This document shows positions 1 to 11,056 of a DNA stretch of 64,000 bases, in pieces (the first letter of the stretch is position 1; each line of letters opens with the position of its first letter). The notes beneath the pieces are model-generated. The model saw only the letters and a program-made list of their open reading frames with translations. It was not told the origin of the DNA and ran no database searches. The stretch is from Enoplolaimus lenunculus. Taxonomy: Eukaryota; Nematoda; Enoplea; Enoplida; Thoracostomopsidae. The DNA lies in assembly GCA_030248215.1 (NCBI GenBank), contig JASANG010001031.1, positions 186,001 to 250,000 on the forward strand. The letters run 5' to 3'. The position numbers and the translations under genes are program-made.

Positions 1-83
1 TACAGAAAACATGAACCTAACGCTTAAGCTTATTCTATTGCATTACGGTATAAAACGTTCCGCCCCTGGTCTTTACATTGGCC
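1..83 (+). mobile_element. hAT-like MITE family A, right part cut by the window edge
   Basis: The right terminal repeat (AACGTTCCGCCCCTGG then CTTTACATTGGCC) and the AAGCTTAAGCTT-like stretch before it match the complete copies at 1067 and 26296. The left end lies outside the window. Confidence 0.75.
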
Positions 84-301
84 AAATCATTAATAGCTTT
101 TATACAAAGGCTCGTTTTATCAGATGTATATAGCAAAAGAATATCATCAGCTATTGGTTAAACTGATAGTTCAATTTACTGACAACAGGACAAAATTTCC
201 AATCAATTCTCAGCTTCAGCAATTCACCGGTGTTTGGACCAGTGACCAGCTGGTCAGATGCTGTAGACACTTGAGAACACAGCTCATAGTCTAAACCTAA
301 G

Positions 302-348
302 CCCGTATTCTCAAATGTGTATAGCACCTATCACCCGTTGGTGATAGA
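302..348 (+). mobile_element. Family D element, terminal fragment
   Basis: CCGTATTCTCAAATGTG followed by TAGCACCTATCACC and an inverted GGTGATAG repeats the right end of the element at 25246-25867. A weaker trace of the other end may lie near 420-450. From 349 to 1066 I see no gene. The AT-rich reading frame at 690-920 has no coding character. Confidence 0.45.
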
Positions 349-1066
349 TCCTCTGTTCGCTTTTGATTCGCCCTACTTCTGTACAAATTTTGAAATCTGC
401 AACTACATGTGTTCGTCAGTATGAAAACCTATCGCTAACATGGGCCCTAAATTTAAACTTGGGTGTCGACCGTCGATTTCATCTCATAAAAAAATTAAAC
501 AACTTTTAGCAAGCAAGAATCCAAACGATATTAAAATTTGGATAAATTAAAAATTTGATGCAAAAACTCATTATTTTGAAACTTTATGAGGTCCCCATGG
601 CTGTGAGAAACTTTTCCCAATTTGCGGTTTAGGGGGATTGCTGAGCGTACGGCAAGTGCCCCCGTTAGCAATTCCGACTACGAACTTGAGTGTTCACAAT
701 TGACAGAGTATTTGATTGTTTTATGCCACGAACACACTTTTTTAATCACTTATTGTTGCTGTTTAAACCAATTCGATTCCGAGTCATAGAAGAAAATAGT
801 ATTTTAAAGAATTCGCTCGTACGTTTTTACCCCGTCTCCATTGTCGCTTTCAGGGACTGCTTGTTAAAATTTATTTTTTTTAAAGTAAACTTTCTTATAT
901 ACACAGTTGTTTTTAGTTGATGCAACAAATACAACGCTAAAACGACAATTGCAACTGCATACGCAAACTTTGTTACGGAACTGAAACTTTGCCGTCTGCT
1001 GGCTGAGAAAATTTTAATTCATTTCGTAAAAAATTTTTGTTACAAGAGTTTCCACTTCAATGTTTT

Positions 1067-1207
1067 GGCCAATGTAAAAAACAGGGGCGGAACAGTATTA
1101 GACGCGTATTCCTAAGCCTAAGCCAAGCAAAAAATAAGTCTAAAGCTTAAGCTTACTCTATTCTACTCCCACAGAAAAACGTTCCGCCCCTGATCTTTAC
1201 ATGGGCC
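1067..1207 (+). mobile_element. hAT-like MITE family A, complete copy
   Basis: Terminal inverted repeats are GGCCAATGTAAA..ACAGGGGCGGAAC on the left and GTTCCGCCCCTGATC..TTTACATGGGCC on the right. The core carries CCTAAGCCTAAGCC (TTAGGC on the other strand) and AAGCTTAAGCTT. The flanks AATGTTTT and GATGTTTT match at 7 of 8 bases, as expected for an 8-bp target duplication. Confidence 0.85.
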
Positions 1208-1670
1208 GATGTTTTGCTCAATTTTGTGCTGTTCAAAATAAAACAACGAATTCTCAACTGTGCAGTATCGAGAATGGTGGCGAATATTCCATGCCGGTAT
1301 AAAATCAGCTTCTTCAGCGATCCTTGGCCAAATATTTGTAAACACTGAACAGAAATATCAATCTTGGAGAGATACGGAATGTGGACTTTCCTATGAATTT
1401 ACCAGAAAGTAGTCTATTTTATAGATTTCGACGCGCTTAGATCAGCGGTACATTTTTAGGGCTGCAGGGCTTCTGATTTTCAGAACTTGTGTCAAGTCTT
1501 CAAACGTGCGCGTGCTTTATGTCCACAATTTCGTGGGTCATAAAACTTTTGTACCGTTAGTCATGCAGCCATAAAAGGGTACTGTTGAACTCGGCATGTC
1601 GCGATCCACACTGCCACAACAATTCCGTTTTCTGGGGGCTGTCGCCCCCTTGTTCTCCCCTCGAGTTGAA

Positions 1671-1846
1671 AAGATACTAAGCAGAATGGGAGACTACCGC
1701 CCCCCAAGGCTCTGCACTAAGCATTTCTCATACATATGCACTAGTTCAACACTGTTTCAGTAATTTTAATTATTTTAATGACAAAATGCTTAGTGTAGAC
1801 GGCTTTTTGGGGCGGCGTCCTCCATCCTGCTTTAGTATTCCTTCAA
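1671..1846. repeat. Long imperfect inverted repeat (fold-back element)
   Basis: The arm at about 1673-1733 (ATACTAAGCAGAATGGGAG .. CACTAAGCATTT) is inverted at about 1785-1844 (AAATGCTTAGTG .. CCATCCTGCTTTAGTAT). The arms of about 55-60 nt contain C- and G-runs (CCGCCCCCC / GGGGCGG) that pair with each other, around a loop of about 50 nt. No coding potential. The surrounding 1208-2218 holds nothing else that I can support. Confidence 0.65.
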
Positions 1847-2218
1847 ATCGCACTGGTTGCAGGATGGTGGCAGCCGCCCTAAAAACTTAGCGCAAAACTG
1901 ACGAAAAATTTTTGCACAAGAAACCAGTTTTTTAAAACAGAAAAACAAAACATTTTTATGTCACTCACACGTTACCATACGTGCACTCGGCACACGAAAT
2001 GTCCCCTCCCAAAAGAAATTCAATAGCTGGTCCGGCTTATGTTTTTTCGAAACCCTTCATTTTCCAACAGTATCACCGCCATTCGCGGACATCATAGAGT
2101 TTCACGGAAACTCTATCCGGACGAGTGTTTTGCAGTGACACTGTCTAGGACATTGAAATGTTGGAAAAACATTGTAGTGGACAATATTTTTATATGATAG
2201 ACACATTAGGAACACCTT

Positions 2219-3462
2219 AGCGGGGAAATTTAAATTTTGACGGGAAAATTCAAATTTTGGCGGGAAATTCGAATTTTGCCGGGAAAATTCGAATTTTGGC
2301 GGTATATTCAAATGTAGGTGGAAAAATTCAAATTTTGGCGGGAAATTCAAATTTTGGTGGGAAAATTCAAATTTTTGGCTGGAAATTCAAATTTAGGCGG
2401 GAAAGTCAAATTTTGACGCGAAATACAAATTTTCGCGGCAAAATTCAAATTTTGGCGGCAAATTCAAATTTAGGCGGGAAAATTCAAATTTCGGCGGTAA
2501 ATTCAAATTTTAGCTGGAAAATTCCAATTTTGGCGGCAAATTCAAATTTTGGCGGGAAAAATCAATTTTTGGTGGTAAATTCAAATTTTGGCGGGAAAAT
2601 TCAAATTTTAGCGCAAAATTCAAATTTTGGCGGCAAAATTCAAATTATGGCGGAAAATTCAAATTTTGCCGGCAAAATCCAAATTTTGGATGGAAATTCA
2701 AATTTTGGTGGGAAAATTCAAATTTTAGCGCAAAATTCAAATTTTGGCGGCAAAATTCAAATTATGGCGGAAAATTCAAATTTTGCCGGCAAAATCCAAA
2801 TTTTGGATGGAAATTCAAATTTTGGTGGGAAATACAAATTTTCGCGGCAAAATTCAAATTTTGGCGGCAAATTCAAATTTAGGCGGGAAAATTCAAATTT
2901 CGGCGGTAAATTCAAATTTTAGCTGGAAAATTCCAATTTTGGCGGCAAATACAAATTTTCGCGGCAAAATTCAAATTTTGGCGGCAAATTCAAATTTAGG
3001 CGGGAAAATTCAAATTTCGGCGGTAAATTCAAATTTTAGCTGGAAAATTCCAATTTTGGCGGCAAATTCAAATTTTGGCGGGAAAAATCAATTTTTGGTG
3101 GTAAATTCAAATTTTGGCGGGAAAATTCAAATTTTAGCGCAAAATTCAAATTTTGGCGGCAAAATTCAAATTATGGCGGAAAATTCAAATTTTGCCGGCA
3201 AAATCCAAATTTTGGATGGAAATTCAAATTTTGGTGGGAAATACAAATTTTAGCGCAAAATTCAAATTTTGGCGGCAAAATTCAAATTATGGCGGAAAAT
3301 TCAAATTTTGCCGGCAAAATCCAAATTTTGGATGGAAATTCAAATTTTGGTGGGAAATACAAATTTTGGCGGGAAAATTCAAATTTTGGCGAGAAATTCA
3401 AATTTTGACGGGAAAATTCAAATTTTGGCGCGAAATTCAAATTTTGGGGGAAATCTTGGCGA
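2219..3462. repeat. Minisatellite of about 60 GGCGGGAAAATTCAAATTTT-like units
   Basis: A tandem array with a 19-20 bp unit, consensus GGCGGGAAAATTCAAATTTT and variants GGCGGCAAA, GGTGGGAAA and TAGCGCAAA. A higher-order block of about five units, recognisable by ATTATGGCGGAAAATTC then TTGGATGGAAATTC, recurs near 2640, 2760, 3170 and 3285. Open frames run through the array on both strands because two units make 39 nt, so any stop-free frame repeats. Their translations (NSNFGGKIQILA-like) are low-complexity by-products and I do not call them genes. Many units contain GGCGGGAAA, an E2F-type motif. Confidence 0.95.
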
Positions 3463-3959
3463 ACTTGCAAAAAGCAACAAAATTACGCAGTAAGTCAATT
3501 ACCTTATTTAGCGCTTTCCGGCGACACTTTTTAGACTGTAACGACAAAGTCCGACAATTCACGCAACTCTATATTTAATATTAACATAATGCGCAAACAG
3601 TATACAAAATGTCCGTCAACGCAATAATCTCTATGCGGACATTTTTTATTTAGAGATAAAATTTCCGCACACAGTTACGCAATAACAGTATAGCTAGCCT
3701 TTTTAAAACAGTATAGGGGGACGATGAATGTGCCGAGTGCACGTATGGTAACGTGTGAGCGACATTATGTTACCAGTGCAAAAGTTTCTTCTTATATTTG
3801 CAATGGGGTGGGTAGAAACTACCGATAAATAGCGAACGCAACAATTTCATACAGCTGAAAAAGTGCGAATTGCCAATACCTTCGACGATAATGCTGTCGT
3901 TGTTAACATGGTTTTGCTCACAAATAATTTTACTTGAAACTAAGGCCGACGTAAACATA

Positions 3960-4140
3960 AGTGACGGAACGTTTTTCTGTGGGACTGCAATAGAGTAAGA
4001 TTAAGCTTTGGACTAATTTGCTTCGTTTGGCTTAGGTTTAGGCTTAGGCTTAGGAATAAACTCGTTCTTTCGCTTATGCTTAGGATTACGTTTAGACTTA
4101 GGCTTAAGGATAAGTCGGTTCCTAAAATGGTTACTAAAAT
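3960..4140 (-). mobile_element. hAT-like MITE family A, degraded copy
   Basis: Begins GACGGAACGTTTTTCTGTGG and has several TTAGGC-like units (GGCTTAGGTTTAGGCTTAGG). The far terminal repeat cannot be recognised. From 3463 to 3959 there is only AT-rich sequence without a gene. Confidence 0.65.
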
Positions 4141-4395
4141 AGGAATGCTATTATTTGTATGGAGTGCGCGGAATTAAAGCCAGAGTTTTCTTGTTTATGA
4201 ACCAAAATGTATGACCCAACATTTTTCACGAAGTTTCTGCAACAAATTTCTTTCATTCAAGATAACAGAAGCCAACTGCGGTAAGATCAAATATACAACG
4301 CGAAAGCATCGTAAAATTTATGCCACCGAAATTTGACTCATTTCAAAAGGCACCAACCTCCATGCCATCTCACATAATAAATATTTGTAAGTTTG

Positions 4396-4530
4396 TTGGT
4401 TAGAAGCCAGGCTGCAACCGGAGGTCTGCCTCTGGTTCCGTCAGAAAATCGCCCTCCGGCTACGGTCCCGGTACAATTTTTTCCAGAGGTTACGGTAATT
4501 TCGGTAGTAAACTTTCGCATAGTTTTACAA
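4396..4530 (+). mobile_element. Family G repeat (CCGGAGGTCTGCC element)
   Basis: Carries CAACCGGAGGTCTGCCTC, CAGAAAATCGCCCTCCGGCT and GGTTACGGTAATTTCGGTAG. Diverged copies lie at 12760 and 63370 (inverted) and 26780 (same orientation). Short, GC-richer than its surroundings and non-coding. From 4531 to 5055 I find no gene. A 64-codon open frame at 4576 lacks support. Confidence 0.6.
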
Positions 4531-5055
4531 AATTTATTATTTTGGTGCGTTAGGTATTAAACATTTGTCGCAAATTTGCGAAAAAACAGGCGAGATTTCG
4601 TACAAAATAAACGCAATTCAAACAATTTAACAAATGTTTCACAAAAGAACCCTTACTTGCATCATCCCTTCGGCGTGGCGGACTGTAGTTGTTATCGAAG
4701 AACACTCGATGTTTTCGCCAACTACGGACAAGTTGCTGTTGCTGTCAACAAGGTAAGCACAGGTTGCTGAAGGAGACCTGTGTGGATGGTAGATTTCGGC
4801 AATCATTTTGTCATTTCAAAGCATAAACTGCGTTTCAACGGACGTATCAGCAGATTTGAATACATAGCAGTCACATTTTAATTTGTAAAATTTTTTATGC
4901 ATTTTTGCCGTTTATGGCTGACAAATTTGAGGACCGAGCTACAGTTATCCAGCAAAACATAAGCGCGATTTGTATAATAATTGGACATCCATAGGAGGTT
5001 TCATACGCATGAGTTTTTACTTGACAATTTAAACTTGACTCTAAAAATACAATTT

Positions 5056-5270
5056 GGCCAATTTAAAGAATAGGGGCGGAACAGTATTATGAGCATATTC
5101 CTAAGCCTAAGCCTAAATCTACGTCTAAGCCTAAAGCGTAAGAATGAACAGATACCTAAGTGTAAAGCCTAAGCCTAAGCCTAAGCCAAGCAAAAAATTA
5201 TTCTAAGTTTAAGTTTAATAACTCTATTGCAGTCCCACAGAAAAACGTTCCGCCCGTGATCTTCATATGC
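5056..5270 (+). mobile_element. hAT-like MITE family A with expanded TTAGGC core
   Basis: The left end GGCCAATTTAAAGAATAGG and right end AACGTTCCGCCCGTGATC flank two blocks of CCTAAGCCTAAG repeats separated by a unit containing AAGAATGA. The core is longer than in the 1067 copy, so copies differ mainly in the number of telomere-like units. Confidence 0.8.
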
Positions 5271-5352
5271 GCTCAATTGTTTTAGAGTGTTTAACGATGC
5301 TTACCACAAGATTCGCAATCTGTGAACAGAATAAAGTTATAGGTTTATGTTA

Positions 5353-5503
5353 AAGGATCAGGGGCGAAATGTTCTCCTGTGGGACTGTAATACAGTAAGC
5401 TTAAGATTTAGACTAATTATTTTTGCATAGGCTTAGGCTTTAGGCTCAAGTTTAGGCTTTGTAAAATGATTATGCTACTGTTAGGACCCTGTTCTGTTGG
5501 CCA
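5353..5503 (-). mobile_element. hAT-like MITE family A, degraded copy
   Basis: Retains ATCAGGGGCG, TCCTGTGGGACTG, AGTAAGCTTAAG and a few TAGGCTTAGGC units, ending in CCTGTTCTGTTGGCC. From 5504 to 5920 the sequence is unremarkable and non-coding. Confidence 0.6.
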
Positions 5504-5958
5504 AATTTATGAGGGGTCTGCGCCTACTAGTTTGTCTGATCTCCATGCTTGAATGCCCAAGAAATCATTCATGGTGGTCTAAAATTTCTTCTGACTAATA
5601 CTTGACATCAGTAGGCCCAAACTTTTTGGCTGCCCTGAATGATATGAACCATAGTTAATAAACGATTAGCTCATATAGAAAATTTTCGCTAAATCAAAAC
5701 TATAGCTAAAAAATTTCATGCCAAAATGGTCAGTGTGAAACACTGTATACTGCAGTTCTTGAATCTTTGTTAATCGAACTTGGACCGTTTTAGTAATGGT
5801 TTCGACCCAGATTCAAGGTGTAGTTTCCATTTCAACTCTGATGTTAATAGAATAATGATTTCTTTGTTTGACATAACTTTCGAACACTGAGGCTTTTGAG
5901 CAGTCGGCCGATAGAACACGGCGTAACAGTAGTATAAGCATATTTCTAAGCTTAATTT

Positions 5959-6176
5959 GGCCTATTTAAAGATTAGGGGCGGAGCGTTTTTCTGTGGGAC
6001 TGCAATATAGTATATAAGCTTAAGCTTCAGACCAATGTTTTTACTTCGATTAGGCTTAGGTTTAGGCTTAGGCTCAGGAATAAACTCATTCTTACGCTTA
6101 GACTTAGGCTGAGACGTAGGCTTATGCTTAGGAATATGCTTATAATACTGCTCCGCCCCTGTTCTTTACATTGGCC
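5959..6176 (-). mobile_element. hAT-like MITE family A, complete copy
   Basis: Both terminal repeats are present (GGCCTATTTAAAGATTAGGG and CCGCCCCTGTTC..TTACATTGGCC). The core has about ten TTAGGC-like units broken by ATTCTTACGC. A fragment of a further copy (GTAACAGTAGTATAAGCAT) abuts it at 5921-5957. Confidence 0.8.
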
Positions 6177-6798
6177 GCTTAAAAGTCTAAAGTACAATGC
6201 GAGGTTCACGTTTATAATTGGATGAGCCCAAGACACAAACTTTGTCAATGTTGATTCGACGTCAACATAAAATATTGTGATCTGAACAGTCGTTATGTAA
6301 ACAAAGTGTGAATGTCATTTGACCCACATACACCGGGATCGTAGACAAAAGAATCCAGTTGGGGGCTCTGTCCTATGCATTCCTCGAAAAAATTTGGCAA
6401 AACTGTAAACTTGTTATTTCAGTAGCATGCACCTCCTGAAACCGTTTTGGTTTCCCTCCCTAACAGATTCTGCGACTTTACAAACACATCTGTTCCAAAA
6501 ACTCGAAAGCATTTCATAGTCTTGAACATATGACTGACTAATACCGCACAATTCATTTAGCAGTCTTACAGGCGACCGGAAATGTAAAGCAAAATGCAGC
6601 ATATAAAATGTCAAAGACATGAGAACTGAAATACGTCTTGCAAAATAGCACTGAGCATGAGAGCGGAAACAAATTGTTCTCATTTTTCAGACAGTTGTAG
6701 AAGTAAGGCGAAGTATAATATTTTATTGGTAGTGCATGATGTAGTCAAAGTTCATGTAAAGGAAGGGAAATTGGATAAGTCTGCACAGCAAAAAATGG

Positions 6799-6921
6799 TG
6801 AGTCAGATTATTGACTCTCCGAAATTGGGCCTACGGGACTACACAAGCTGAGTCAAATTCGACTCTGCCAGATACAAATGTGTACTCCAGTGGACTATTT
6901 CGGAGAGAGTCAATTTGACTA
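6799..6921. mobile_element. Short inverted-repeat element with TGAGTCA ends
   Basis: The left arm TGAGTCAGATTATTGACTCT plus CCGAAAT is inverted at the right end (ATTTCGGAGAGAGTCAATTT). It encloses about 65 bp containing a second AGTCAAATTCGACT palindrome. The ends read as AP-1-like TGAGTCA sites. It lies in an otherwise empty stretch (6177-6984) with no supported gene. Confidence 0.55.
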
Positions 6922-6984
6922 ACCGTTTTGTTTGCAGTGTGGTGTTTATCTAAAAAGGTTTGTGCCGAAAGTTACTGGGGAACA

Positions 6985-7070
6985 CGAAATGAAAAATTTC
7001 CTAGCCGGAGATTAACGAAATTTAACAGAACCTCCGTTAGAAACTCTACCGGAGCCGAAACTGGACTTGC
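6985..7070 (-). mobile_element. Family G repeat, fragment
   Basis: ACAGAACCTCCGTTAGAAA and CTACCGGAGCCGAAACTGG match the middle of the copy at 12760-12880. From 7071 to 7705, upstream of the isochorismatase-domain gene, nothing more is recognisable. Confidence 0.45.
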
Positions 7071-7705
7071 TTGGAAAACCTCTCATTGAAGTTTAGTAGC
7101 ACCGTCCAACTGCGACAAAAATACCTATGCGAGAGGTCGGCGATATGTGCTGCAACCTAAACCAATTTACTGACGGGTACGCAAAAATACAATTCAATGA
7201 AATTGAAACAATTAACAGTTTCACGACGCAGATCAATATTTTAACTCGAATTGCCAACAGCACGCTAGATTGAAACACGTGCCCGATTAACATGTGGAAT
7301 GTTTGTTAAGAGTAGGATTCCACCTGTTCTGACAATAAAAAGACAGCTTTGATTTTTTATTCTAGACTTTTCTTGGGCATTCACTTCGGTTTTTATAAGT
7401 TGCTTTCTTTGGAACCTTTTTAAATATTGTTCGATTTTATGTTCGGAATTTTAGTTTAGCAGTTAAACTCTTAGCTAGTGGCTGGGAATACAAGACTCTT
7501 TGCGATTTATTATTGCGTTGTTATTGCAAGTGCTCTTAAATTATACATTATTTGTAATGGTAATTGAACCGTTATCAGACTACCCTTAGTGACCAGATAG
7601 ATGTTTAAAAGTAGGATAACTTTTTAAAAGCCGGAAGTCAGGCTCGTCCCACAATGCCTACTTTGATTTTCTTAGATTTGTGTATTGATATTAAAAATAG
7701 AAAAT

Positions 7706-10700
7706 ATGTCACACACTATAAACAAACGAGTCGCGAAAGGGGCGCATTTGCAGCCTGAAAACTGTGTGTTTCTTTGTTGTGACGTGCAGGAACGGTTTCG
7801 AGCTGGTATACCAAATTTTGATGTCATGGTTGATGCGGTTAAACGTCTGGTCAGTTATTTTTAGATCTTAACATTGTGATATCTGATAAGCAGAAGCATT
7901 GAGGCTAATAAACCTCACGCTGATATGCTGCACATCGGTAAAATGATGGATATGTAGTGCTTTTGTATGCAGCAGCATGGAAAGACCAAGATACATCTAT
8001 ATATAATGTTTAGGTTCTAATAAGGCGTAAAATCAAAAACTCAGCAGTTGATTGTGAGGCGGCGTGGTCAAATAGTATCGCTCCGCACTGAGAATCTGTC
8101 GGCCGTGGGTCATCGAATCGAAACCTTGCAAAAACACGTCTCACTTTTATCCGCCAATCTAGTTTATCCAACTGTTGACACACGTCACGTTTATCGCTTT
8201 GTAACAAAATGGAATAATTGTTTCTTATCTTTTGGTGTTTTAATGTGCATTGGTTTGATTTTGCATATTTTTTAGATTCAAGGTGCACAGTTGCTGGATA
8301 TTCCTCTACTTATAACGGAACAGGTACAACGTATGTACATAAATATATGAGGTCGTTTCACCGGTTTAGTGCGCTAGAATCTCCCGCTTACCTCAGAAGT
8401 TTTCCTAGACATTTGTTTGCTGAAATAAAGTATACTAGATAGATAATGCACCCGATGGCCAGACTTTTAGACCTTTGTGCACTAATGCGAAAGAAAGTGA
8501 GGGCGTATTTTTTTTGGGTTTATTTTTCTGTTTGCATCTGTTTGCTCAAACTGATGAAATGTGCCATATCATAGCAGAATAAAAGTTTGTATGTTGCTCT
8601 GAAAAGCTGGCAAAGCCATTTGTGGTTATACGTGTTTGAAGTTTGAGCTAAAACAATGACTACACTGGCTTCTCCACAGCTTGAAAATTTCCGCCGGGGG
8701 GCGTTTCCTGGGGGGGCCCCAGGAGTTTCCTGGGGGGCAGCTGATTTTGCTGGGGGCAGTTTTCCTGGGGCCCCCCCAGATGATCTGGGGGGTCCGGGGG
8801 GGCAGGCTTAAAATTTTGCAAACCGACTTTTTGGACCATTTTTTTCATTCTAGACCATGTTTCCAAATCAACGTAAGATCACTCATCGCTCAACATGACA
8901 AAAATTTCTCGCAAACGCTAATAACAATAATTTTAACTAATATTACGTATATACTGACAACTTAACCAGAAGTTGAAAGAAGCACAATTATATAAAATAT
9001 AGATAATCTATAATTGAAACTGTGATTAATATATTTTGTATATTAGTCACAGCTTCAATTTATCATAAGGCTCAGGCGGGTTCGGGTTGAACTTGCTGCT
9101 GCAAGGTACTTTCGAATGCTGTATGCCCTGAAACGGTCTTTATATAATTGTGCTTTTTCAGTTCATTATTGAATTGTATTAGTTACTATGGATATTTGTA
9201 ACGCTATTAAAAATTATGAATGAGTACTCAGCGTAATATAAAATCATATTTTGCCGAATGTCCGCCTCAAAAGAAGTCCAGGTCTTTACGTTTTAACATT
9301 GAAAATTTTTGACCTAGAAAAGTCCTGGGGGCCCCCAGCAAAAAAATTTGCTGGGGGGCATTTTGCTGGGGGGCGGCCGAAAATTCGCCGCGGGGCCTTT
9401 TCTGGGGGCGGCAAAATTTTCGCCGGGGGGAAAATGAAAATTTCGAAAAGTGCTGGAGGCCCCCCCCCCGCTGTGGAGAAGCCAGCTACATGTTTGTAAG
9501 TTTTAAAGGGTCATGTTAATATTATTCATATCCATCTCATGTATACGGTATAATTTTAGTATCCCAAAGGTTTGGGTTCAACAGTCGCTGAGCTGGATGT
9601 GGCTGATCTATTACCTAAACCGAAAGTAGCGTTTACAATGTTGGCGGCAGAAGGTATCAAAGAATCGTTAATTAGGTATGGACAAAAAGAATCAAGAACT
9701 CGGATGGTGCTGTTTGGACTAGAGGTTTGTTACTCTTTAATTGTTTTGTATGAAGTTCTGTGGCAACCAAAACTCGAAGGTTCGTATATTTAATCTAGTG
9801 GTGAGCGTCTTGTCGTTTTCTGGTGACTGCAAGTGTATTGGTAAAAGTTTTAATTCCAATGGATGCCTTGCTTCCAATTAAAACTTAGGACATTCAAAAT
9901 TTGAAATTTAAAACATTTATAGAAATTTTCAGTGGCTGCTCAAAAATTTTCAGTGGCGGTTCAAATTTTTTTGCATTTTCAAAAAAGTCTTTATCCTTAG
10001 TATTATACACGTTGTCTCAATTCCAGTTTCAGTTTCAATTTTTTCATTGAGACTCCCTTCTCTGGTTCTGATCCAGTGTTCGATTGTCCAATTTTTATCT
10101 TGTGAGTGCTGTAACAGTGTTTTGTGAAATGAGCGGGCAATAGTTTATTGTATTACGAAATTTACGTTGCCGTTTTATTTTTGTTTACATGTGGTTAGTG
10201 ATTTTTGTGTGTACAGTTTGCTCTCTACCCACAATAATTAATAATTTTGTTTTTAGACTCACGTTTGCATTCAACAGACTGCGTTAGATTTGCTTGAACT
10301 GTGCCCGGAATTTGAAGTTTTCGTAGTTGCTGATGCGTGTGCGTCAAGAACACAAACTAACCGATGGTTTGCTTTAAAGGTTATTCTGATTTTGTTTCGA
10401 GTTGTTACTATTTTTAAGTGATATTTGTTTTATTTGGATTTGAATCATTTTCGGGTATTTTGATTAAATATGTTCGGAAATAATGTGTATCAATTTTAAA
10501 ATATGTTGTATAATAGCATTAAATTGGTAGCAACAGAATATCTCTGTCCGAAGTAGGAAGCAAGCCAACTATAGTTTATGCGTTGGAAGAAATCCAAGGA
10601 AATGGTTGTTTACATTTTTGCTGACTGATGGATGTTAGTATGTAATGTTTGCTTCACTTAGTTTTGATGTTTCGACTTTGGCTATTTTTTGGTGGTGTTA

Positions 10701-11039
10701 TAATACAGGTTATAACAGTTACCATCTAACTTCGATATTATGCACCGAATGATTCATTATACACGTGTGCTTTTTGTTACTCAGCGAACTTGTTGGAAAC
10801 TATGCATCAGTTATGTCAGAAAACGTGACACAACTTCAGTTATCGTGTTTGGTTTTAGTAGTAATGTTTGATTTATTTGTATTTAGAGACTTGAACAAGC
10901 TGGATGCATCATTACAACATTCGAAGCGGTTCTTTTGCAACTCGTCGGCTCAAAAGATCATCCAAAATTCAAACCAGTACAAGATATAATTCGTCCACTG
11001 CCTCTTGATTCAGGACTGCTTCCGCATTCAAATTTATGA
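7706..11039 (+). CDS. Isochorismatase-domain protein (ISOC1/ISOC2 family), 5 exons, 210 aa
   Basis: Exons at 7706-7849, 8276-8323, 9560-9724, 10257-10379 and 10887-11039 are all phase 0 with GT-AG introns and give 210 codons plus TGA. This matches the roughly 205-aa ISOC2 length. Landmarks are CCDVQERFR (Asp26), [28 protein letters not shown] (Lys84/86), [17 protein letters not shown] (Cys123), [10 protein letters not shown] and [14 protein letters not shown]. Asp, Lys and Cys are the catalytic set of the cysteine-hydrolase superfamily. Family members are soluble alpha/beta enzymes and the substrate of animal ISOC proteins is not settled. The start is the first ATG in frame and lies a normal distance before the catalytic Asp. 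No targeting peptide is evident. AATAAA follows the stop by 12 nt. The gene looks intact, and repeats in introns 1 and 2 avoid the splice sites. Confidence 0.93.
8050..8135 (+). repeat. tRNA-like repeat (SINE head or tRNA pseudogene)
   Basis: GAGGCGGCGTGGTCAAATAG and CACTGAGAATCTGTCGGCCG, followed by a degraded B box (GGGTCATCGAATCG), align with a second copy at 52288-52370. A clean cloverleaf cannot be drawn. Lies in intron 1 of the isochorismatase-domain gene. Confidence 0.45.
8665..9485. mobile_element. 821-bp DNA transposon with G-quadruplex-prone ends
   Basis: Exact 16-bp terminal inverted repeats (CTGGCTTCTCCACAGC at the left end and its complement at 9470-9485) are flanked on both sides by CTACA, a 5-bp target duplication. 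Just inside each end lie about 150 bp of G-runs of five to nine (CCTGGGGGGGCC, GCTGGGGGGC). A stem-loop of about 23 bp per arm sits at 9010-9062 in the middle. No transposase is visible, so it is a non-autonomous element. Inserted in intron 2 of the isochorismatase-domain gene. Confidence 0.85.
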
Positions 11040-11050
11040 TATATGTGAAC

Positions 11051-11056
11051 AATAAA
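11051..11056 (+). terminator. Polyadenylation signal AATAAA
   Basis: Canonical hexamer 12 nt after the isochorismatase-domain stop codon. The downstream GTTGTTTATG-rich and GTTGTTTGTGTG-rich stretch would serve as a U/GU element. Confidence 0.6.

Noticed and set aside
2257-3578. Overlapping open frames of 140-220 codons in the GGCGGGAAA array (NSNFGGKIQILA-type repeats)
   Set aside because: They arise because two satellite units make 39 nt without stops. There is no unique sequence, promoter or splice context, and frames are open on both strands.
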